A DNA stretch of 9,780 nucleotides. Source: Candidatus Zixiibacteriota bacterium. GTDB lineage: Bacteria > Zixibacteria > MSB-5A5 > GN15 > JACZUZ01. Position 1 is the stretch's first letter, and each line of letters starts with the position of its first letter. Where the stretch lies: the NCBI GenBank assembly GCA_022572905.1, contig JACZUZ010000038.1:1-9780 (forward strand). The letters run 5' to 3'. Below, piece after piece: positions 5,448 through 9,780 of this stretch. The translations under genes and the position numbers were made by a program. Below the pieces are notes generated by a model that saw nothing but the letters and a program-made list of their open reading frames with translations, did no database searches and was not told where the DNA came from.

Positions 5448-7383
5448 TAGCGATAGCTGTGGCCACGCGGGATTGATATTTATCGGTTTTCAGCCAGGCC
5501 TCCTGCTCGGGCAAAATCATGAACCCGCACTCGACCAATACCGCCGGATATAATGTGGGGCGGCAGACGGCGAGATTGCCATGATAAAATCCGTGATCTT
5601 TCTGCCCGCTTATTTTTATCATTTCGCGGTGAATTGACTTCCCTAAAGCAATCGAATGGGTGTGATAATAATAGGTTGAGACGCCATGATTTACGAACGG
5701 ATTGATTCCATCGGGCAAGGCGTTGTTGTGTATCGAGACAAACAGATCGGCGCCGATCTCCCCGGCTATTTTCGGGCGATCATAAAGGGGGACATGACGC
5801 GAATCAGTGCGGGTCAAAACGACGCTGGCGCCCCGCGCTTCAAGAATCTTGCAGAGCTTTAGCGAGATATTCAAATTGGCCTCGGCCTCGGTCAATCCGG
5901 TCGGGCCGATAGCGCCGGGGTCGCGTGAGTGGCCTGGATCGATCACTATGATTTTATTTCTAAGCGAGTGAGTATTTTGGGGCGCATAAATAACTCGCAA
6001 AACGAACTCTCCCCCACTCCAAGTGGTTTCGTAGCCCCAGTATGGAGTTTTGAATTTTAGAGTAAGCTGAAACTTGCCCGGTTCTAGTTGTTTCCAGGTC
6101 GCGCCATCCAGATTGGGATCGGCGAAATCGTGCCGGAACCAATCGGTGTCCATAGTCACGCCGAAAAGCTCCAGAACTATTGTCCTGCTGTCCGGTTCAA
6201 TTACAGAAAACGGGTGGCGCTCTTTTAGAGTTGCCCTTATCTCAAGACTTTCTACGTCGTAATTGGAAACGAAACGAGTCAAATGACTATGCGGCGGATG
6301 AATCCCCTGCGGGAGGAGTTTAACTTTCCCGGTATCGACATACCCGATTTGCGATTCGGAAAGTTTGAGTTTATACCAGCTCCCTTGATATCCTGTCGTC
6401 AGCGCTCGCGTACCGACCGGCTGAAACAAACCCAGATAACCTTTGCCCGGACCAACCCGCATGATCTGGGTCGTGTCGGTAAACTCGACAGTACGCGGAA
6501 AAGCAGCGGGGTTTATTGAGATATTTATTTCGCTCGTGTCACTTTTGCTGTTGACGATAGAATAGTTAACGGGCCAGCGAAGAGCTTTCAAAAGATTGAA
6601 ATTCAGATCGAGCGTTGATCTCTCTCTTATGTAGGCCAGAACATCAGCGGCGCTCGGCCGCGAGAGATGAAAAACCACAGGGACTGTGTCAAGGGATTTC
6701 GACGAGTCGACGATATACATTCCCTGATAAACGCCGGTCTGCGGCCTCAAATTATTATTCAATGAATTCTTGAAAACGGAAGCCTCTTGAGAACCGCTTT
6801 CGTAAGAATCTATAAATCGTTCGGGTGTCTCGGTCATTGGTACAGAATCGGCGAGACCGGGGAGTTCAGCCCAAGCCCGACAGCCGGGAGAGCCTTCAAA
6901 TTGTAGATACACAATTTCGCCCAGCACAAAACTTTCGGCTAGTTCGGGCTTGCGGTTGTCTTTCTTGATTGTCAGCGAATCAAAACTGTCCGGACTTCCC
7001 GGACCGGAAACGATGACGGGCCAGGTCTTGTTTCGCTTCGCGGCGTCTTTGGTCATTGCGAAGCGGAACTCGAAATCTCCGGATGATATCGCAACATACG
7101 CAATCCAACCTCCGTCGGGATGAACGTCAACAGGCTCCCCGTTTAGCTGAAGATTCCACTCGGGCGATATTGAACCAAGAATGAATGTGGAGTCAACGTA
7201 AGGAATCGACTGGCCGAATTTGGGATAAATGACTCTAAGGTTCGGTTCGCCAAAATGCGGATATTGCGACGAGGGTATTCCCTCCTGCCTAACAATTGGA
7301 GCGCCGCATGATGAGAAAATGTATGCGCCGAAGAGAATCGTGATCGAAATAAGAGCGCTGGTTTTACGGGAATTAGTTTTCAT
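5410..7383 (-). CDS. Lipoprotein N-acetylmuramoyl-L-alanine amidase (Amidase_3) with long N-terminal region
   Basis: It cleaves the bond between N-acetylmuramic acid and L-Ala of the stem peptide, for cell separation or wall turnover. The 657-residue protein starts with a lipoprotein signal ending FSSC (Cys26). An Ig-like beta domain may follow at about 48-110, then a region I cannot assign. An SH3-like segment spans about 300-358 (MRVGPGKGYLGLF to GYVDTGKVKLLP), and an AMIN-like beta region about 378-467. The catalytic domain fills 477-655. Its zinc ligands are His485 (IDPGHSRDPGAIGPTG), Glu499 (TEAEANL) and His552 (VSIHNNA), with catalytic Glu618 (VLVECGF). All are intact. It is much longer than a minimal amidase of this class. 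It starts 14 bases after the peptidase gene and overlaps the small membrane gene. The ATG at 7383 lacks a Shine-Dalgarno, but the signal peptide supports it. Confidence 0.93.
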   Translation of the reverse strand: MKTNSRKTSALISITILFGAYIFSSCGAPIVRQEGIPSSQYPHFGEPNLRVIYPKFGQSIPYVDSTFILGSISPEWNLQLNGEPVDVHPDGGWIAYVAISSGDFEFRFAMTKDAAKRNKTWPVIVSGPGSPDSFDSLTIKKDNRKPELAESFVLGEIVYLQFEGSPGCRAWAELPGLADSVPMTETPERFIDSYESGSQEASVFKNSLNNNLRPQTGVYQGMYIVDSSKSLDTVPVVFHLSRPSAADVLAYIRERSTLDLNFNLLKALRWPVNYSIVNSKSDTSEINISINPAAFPRTVEFTDTTQIMRVGPGKGYLGLFQPVGTRALTTGYQGSWYKLKLSESQIGYVDTGKVKLLPQGIHPPHSHLTRFVSNYDVESLEIRATLKERHPFSVIEPDSRTIVLELFGVTMDTDWFRHDFADPNLDGATWKQLEPGKFQLTLKFKTPYWGYETTWSGGEFVLRVIYAPQNTHSLRNKIIVIDPGHSRDPGAIGPTGLTEAEANLNISLKLCKILEARGASVVLTRTDSRHVPLYDRPKIAGEIGADLFVSIHNNALPDGINPFVNHGVSTYYYHTHSIALGKSIHREMIKISGQKDHGFYHGNLAVCRPTLYPAVLVECGFMILPEQEAWLKTDKYQSRVATAIANGIQNFLRNYGA

Positions 7384-7397
7384 ACAATATCATCTAG

Positions 7398-8216
7398 TTA
7401 CGCGAAACGTTTGGCGATTATATAATCCCGGTCCAAATCTTCACGATAATCCGGACGCGACTTGTTGTACGAATTAATCGCCACCCCGCCCTCTCCCAAT
7501 GAGGCATGGATAAATTCATCCCCGCCGGCGCCCGCTCCCATTGAGATTACCACATGGCCGTCGGAAAATACGAGATCACCGGATTGAAGCTCATCGCGCA
7601 GGACTTCTCGACCGTGTTCTCTCTGCGCGGCGCTGTCACGGGGGATTGAAATGCCATGCATTGAGAATATTATTTGAACAAGCCCAGAGCAATCGAATCC
7701 CAGCGGGGAGCGTCCGCCCCAGAGATACGGCGCTCCCAGGAAACGGAGAGCGGTACCGACTATAGATTGTCCGGGATTCTTAGCGCTCTGTGAATTATCG
7801 GCCGGAATGAAATCATCTTCAGAGAACACAACATAAGCGCCGGGAGCGCATTCGAGTTTCACCCGAGTTGAGTTTGACACTTTGCGGCCGCTGTTTAATT
7901 GAAGGTATGACCCATACAGCAAGAAATACGGCCGAACCGGATGTCCTGATTCATCAACTAGAGCGACCGAATTAGCAACAACTCTGTGTAGTTTGTTACT
8001 ATCGCCGCCCATGGAAGTTTCGCTTGAAATATCTGAGAACGCATTCGTCCGCGCCCATCCGCAATATCCGTCTTCCATTTCCACGCGGCTGTAATCATTC
8101 CGAGTTTCCGTAAGAGTTACAGTTTCACCATATAGAATCTGAGAAACTCGCTCCGAGTGAAACTCAGGTTCTCTGGATAGATCTACTACATTGCGGATTG
8201 CTCTGGCCGACTTCAT
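7398..8216 (-). CDS. SH3-domain NlpC/P60 (C40) peptidase, YkfC-like
   Basis: A cysteine peptidase that probably cleaves gamma-D-Glu-diamino acid bonds in peptidoglycan peptides. From the ATG at 8216 it has 272 residues. SH3-like domains come first (VVDLSREPEFHSERVSQILYG at about 10-30, DGYCGWA at about 49-55, then a second up to about 140). The NlpC/P60 domain occupies about 150-272, with catalytic Cys176 (FDCSGLV), His221 (GHVVISMG) and His237 (FIHASLGEGG). The preceding PYLWGGRSPLG is also typical. No signal peptide is visible, as in cytoplasmic YkfC-type enzymes that recycle wall peptides. The frame stays open upstream to a TTG at 8300, right after the coaE stop. I prefer 8216 because the SH3 domain starts there and the extension has no domain character. 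The amidase follows after 14 bases, suggesting shared expression. Confidence 0.9.
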   Translation of the reverse strand: MKSARAIRNVVDLSREPEFHSERVSQILYGETVTLTETRNDYSRVEMEDGYCGWARTNAFSDISSETSMGGDSNKLHRVVANSVALVDESGHPVRPYFLLYGSYLQLNSGRKVSNSTRVKLECAPGAYVVFSEDDFIPADNSQSAKNPGQSIVGTALRFLGAPYLWGGRSPLGFDCSGLVQIIFSMHGISIPRDSAAQREHGREVLRDELQSGDLVFSDGHVVISMGAGAGGDEFIHASLGEGGVAINSYNKSRPDYREDLDRDYIIAKRFA

Positions 8217-8229
8217 AATATATAAGATC

Positions 8230-8281
8230 GGATGAGTCGCCCCGTATCCGCAACAAAAAGAATGATGACTCCCGGATCCGC
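8230..8281. repeat. Imperfect direct repeat between coaE and the peptidase gene
   Basis: CCCGTATCCGC (8241-8251) and CCCGGATCCGC (8271-8281) differ at one base and lie exactly 30 bases apart. Each is preceded by a similar GATGA-containing stretch, making two units of about 22 bases with 15 matches. The unit sits just upstream of the preferred start at 8216. It may be a regulatory pair, or a coding repeat if translation begins at 8300. Confidence 0.45.
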
Positions 8282-8300
8282 GGGCGAGAAATACTCTCAA

Positions 8301-8918
8301 TCAGTGTCTCGATGGAATGGCGGTAGCTATACACTCGTTCCAGATGGAGCGAGCTTTTTTTCTCAATGACTTTCGGTAACCATCGTTGACAATAGTAACA
8401 TCGCTGATTTTATCGTAGGCGGTGAGCGGAAGCTGATTCTTTATTCGCGCCCAGGCGTCCTTGGCCGAAACTCCTCTGCGCTTGAGGCGAATAAGTCGAA
8501 GTTCTTCAGGAGCCGTGACCAGCGCGATCAGATCAAAGGAAGAGGATATATCTTTCCATTGTGGAAGCAAGGCCGCGTCAATTACCACCGGTTGATCAGG
8601 ATTCTTTCTTATCAGTCTGGCCGATTCGCTTTTCAGCCTTCGCACAAGCTCAGGATGAACGATTTTGTTCAGAGTTTCCAGCGCTTTTCCGGTTGGATCC
8701 GAAAAGACGACGCTGGCGATCTTGAGTCTGCTCATTCTTCCCGATGGAGTTCTAAGATTGGCGTGAAATTTATCCTCCAGTATGCTTAGAATTTCAGGTG
8801 ATCCCGAAACAGATTTTCCTATCTTGTCGGCGTCAAGAATTCTGGCTCCAAATTTCTCGAAAAGATGACACAGTTCCGATTTCCCTGCTCCTATTTGTCC
8901 GGTGACGCCTATTAACAT
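8301..8918 (-). CDS. coaE: Dephospho-CoA kinase
   Basis: It phosphorylates the 3'-hydroxyl of dephospho-CoA with ATP, the last step of coenzyme A synthesis, in the cytoplasm. The 205 residues fit the family's usual length of about 200. The P-loop GQIGAGKS is at 7-14 (commonly GGIGSGKS). The substrate-side LDADKIG follows at 28-34, then VHPEL at 87-91 and VVIDAALLPQWK in place of the usual D.PLL. The C-terminal LID and adenine-site region runs from RLKRRGVSAKDAWARIKNQ (about 144-162) to VNDG (177-180). The ATG at 8918 is at the family start, with a weak GGA about 9 bases upstream. It lies 36 bases after polA, a neighbour order seen in other bacteria. The next reading frame starts 84 bases on, or directly behind the stop if the alternative TTG is used. 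Confidence 0.96.
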   Translation of the reverse strand: MLIGVTGQIGAGKSELCHLFEKFGARILDADKIGKSVSGSPEILSILEDKFHANLRTPSGRMSRLKIASVVFSDPTGKALETLNKIVHPELVRRLKSESARLIRKNPDQPVVIDAALLPQWKDISSSFDLIALVTAPEELRLIRLKRRGVSAKDAWARIKNQLPLTAYDKISDVTIVNDGYRKSLRKKARSIWNECIATAIPSRH

Positions 8919-8954
8919 GATTCTGTTCCAAAAATATCCACAGCGCGCGCGTTA

Positions 8955-9780
8955 TCAACTTTTGGCTTCAAGCCAGTTTCGTCCGCAGCCAATATCGACG
9001 ATTATAGGAACCTTTAGCTCAAGCGCGGAAACCATTTCGTTGCGAGCCAGATTGGTGAGCTTGTCTATTTCATCAACATGAGCGTCAAACACTAATTCGT
9101 CGTGAACCTGCAGAATCATTTTAGATTTCATTCCGCTCATTGATTTGCTTATGGCAATCATGGCCAGTTTGATCATATCGGCCGCGGCTCCCTGAATACG
9201 GGTGTTGATTGCTGTACGTTCGGCAAATTGTCTTATCTGGCGGTTCTTCGCATTGATTTCCGGGATGTACCTTCTTCGCCCCGAGAGCGTTTCCACATAC
9301 CCTTTGTCTTGCGCGAATTGAAGAGTTTCATCCATGTAGGATTGTATCCCCGGATAGCGTTCGAAATATGTGTCAATGAATTTTTTGGCGGCGGACACGT
9401 CAAGGTCGCTCTGCTGTGAAAGGCCATAGGCGGAGACACCGTAAATAACCGCAAAATTCGCCGTCTTAGCCAGACGCCTCTGCTCATCGGTTACCTCATC
9501 GAGCTCCACTCCATAAACTTCAGCGGCTGTGCGGTTGTGAATATCTTCACCCTTCTTGAAGGCCTTGATCAGGTTCTTATCGCCGGAAACACTGGCCAAT
9601 ATTCGTAGCTCAATCTGCGAGTAGTCGGCTGTTAGAATTCTGTAATTCTGATCTTTGGGGACAAAAGCCTTTCTTATTTCCCGGCCGATTTCGGTTCGTA
9701 TCGGAATATTCTGCAGATTGGGATCTGTGGAACTAAGCCTGCCTGTAGCCGCAATTGTTTGATTGAAAGTAGTATGAACA
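8955..9780 (-). CDS. polA: DNA polymerase I, C-terminal polymerase domain (5' part beyond window edge)
   Basis: Pol I fills gaps and replaces RNA primers in replication and repair. The window holds the last 274 residues; the gene continues past 9780. The fragment begins VHTTFNQTIAATGRLSSTDP and LQNIPIRTEIG, which belong to the polymerase palm/thumb. Motif A (DYSQIELR) is at fragment residues 52-59. Motif B (RRLAKTANFAVIYG) is at 101-114, with the catalytic Arg, Lys, Phe and Tyr present. Motif C (QVHDELVFD) is at 224-232. The Phe in NFAV predicts normal discrimination against dideoxynucleotides. The usual Gly after that Phe is Ala here. The frame ends TGA followed directly by TAA, a double stop. 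Whether the upstream 5'-nuclease and 3'-exonuclease domains are intact cannot be seen. coaE follows after 36 bases. Confidence 0.97.
   Translation of the reverse strand, partial: VHTTFNQTIAATGRLSSTDPNLQNIPIRTEIGREIRKAFVPKDQNYRILTADYSQIELRILASVSGDKNLIKAFKKGEDIHNRTAAEVYGVELDEVTDEQRRLAKTANFAVIYGVSAYGLSQQSDLDVSAAKKFIDTYFERYPGIQSYMDETLQFAQDKGYVETLSGRRRYIPEINAKNRQIRQFAERTAINTRIQGAAADMIKLAMIAISKSMSGMKSKMILQVHDELVFDAHVDEIDKLTNLARNEMVSALELKVPIIVDIGCGRNWLEAKS

Noticed and set aside
8934..8942. DnaA-box-like ATATCCACA between polA and coaE.
   Set aside because: One mismatch to TTATCCACA, single copy, and no cluster or AT-rich unwinding region nearby. Expected by chance.

Overview
The window is a run of bacterial housekeeping genes, all on the minus strand. 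In transcription order (right to left) they are: the 3' part of polA, coaE, an SH3/NlpC-P60 peptidase, a lipoprotein N-acetylmuramoyl-L-alanine amidase, a small membrane protein, tRNA-Arg(CCG), a single-pass membrane protein of unknown function, a CPA1-type cation/proton antiporter, proS, rimP and the 5' part of nusA. I see no IS element, phage gene or CRISPR array. Every plus-strand open frame I examined is a shadow of a recognisable minus-strand gene.

The organism is probably a diderm bacterium from a poorly cultured lineage of moderate G+C. The lipobox on the amidase and the wall-hydrolase set fit this. Most start codons have no convincing Shine-Dalgarno sequence, which would suit a member of the Bacteroidetes/FCB-like groups. 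This placement is inference and of low confidence.

Right part (5157-9780): polA, coaE, the C40 peptidase, the amidase and the small membrane protein are spaced by 36, 84, 14 and -38 bases and look like one operon. It joins replication/repair and CoA synthesis to two peptidoglycan enzymes. The peptidase has no visible signal peptide and resembles cytoplasmic muropeptide-recycling enzymes. The amidase is a lipoprotein with about 450 residues ahead of its catalytic domain.

Middle (4121-5156): tRNA-Arg has a strong promoter (TTGACA / 18 / TACTAT) and a GC-rich discriminator. Only seven bases after the tRNA 3' end, an ATG opens a 261-residue ORF of unknown function, lower in G+C than the antiporter gene. 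Its leader must therefore be the tRNA itself or almost nothing. This is the least explained part of the window.

Left part (1-4120): the antiporter and proS are tightly spaced. After a 233-base gap comes the classic rimP-nusA translation/transcription operon, with its own promoter (TTGCGG / 17 / TATACT). A short hairpin plus T-run sits between the promoter and the rimP ribosome-binding site; it matches the position and form of the rimP leader known from other bacteria.

Overall this is an ordinary core-genome segment. I did not find a clear new multi-gene system; the tRNA-linked orphan gene and the architecture of the wall-hydrolase pair are the best leads.
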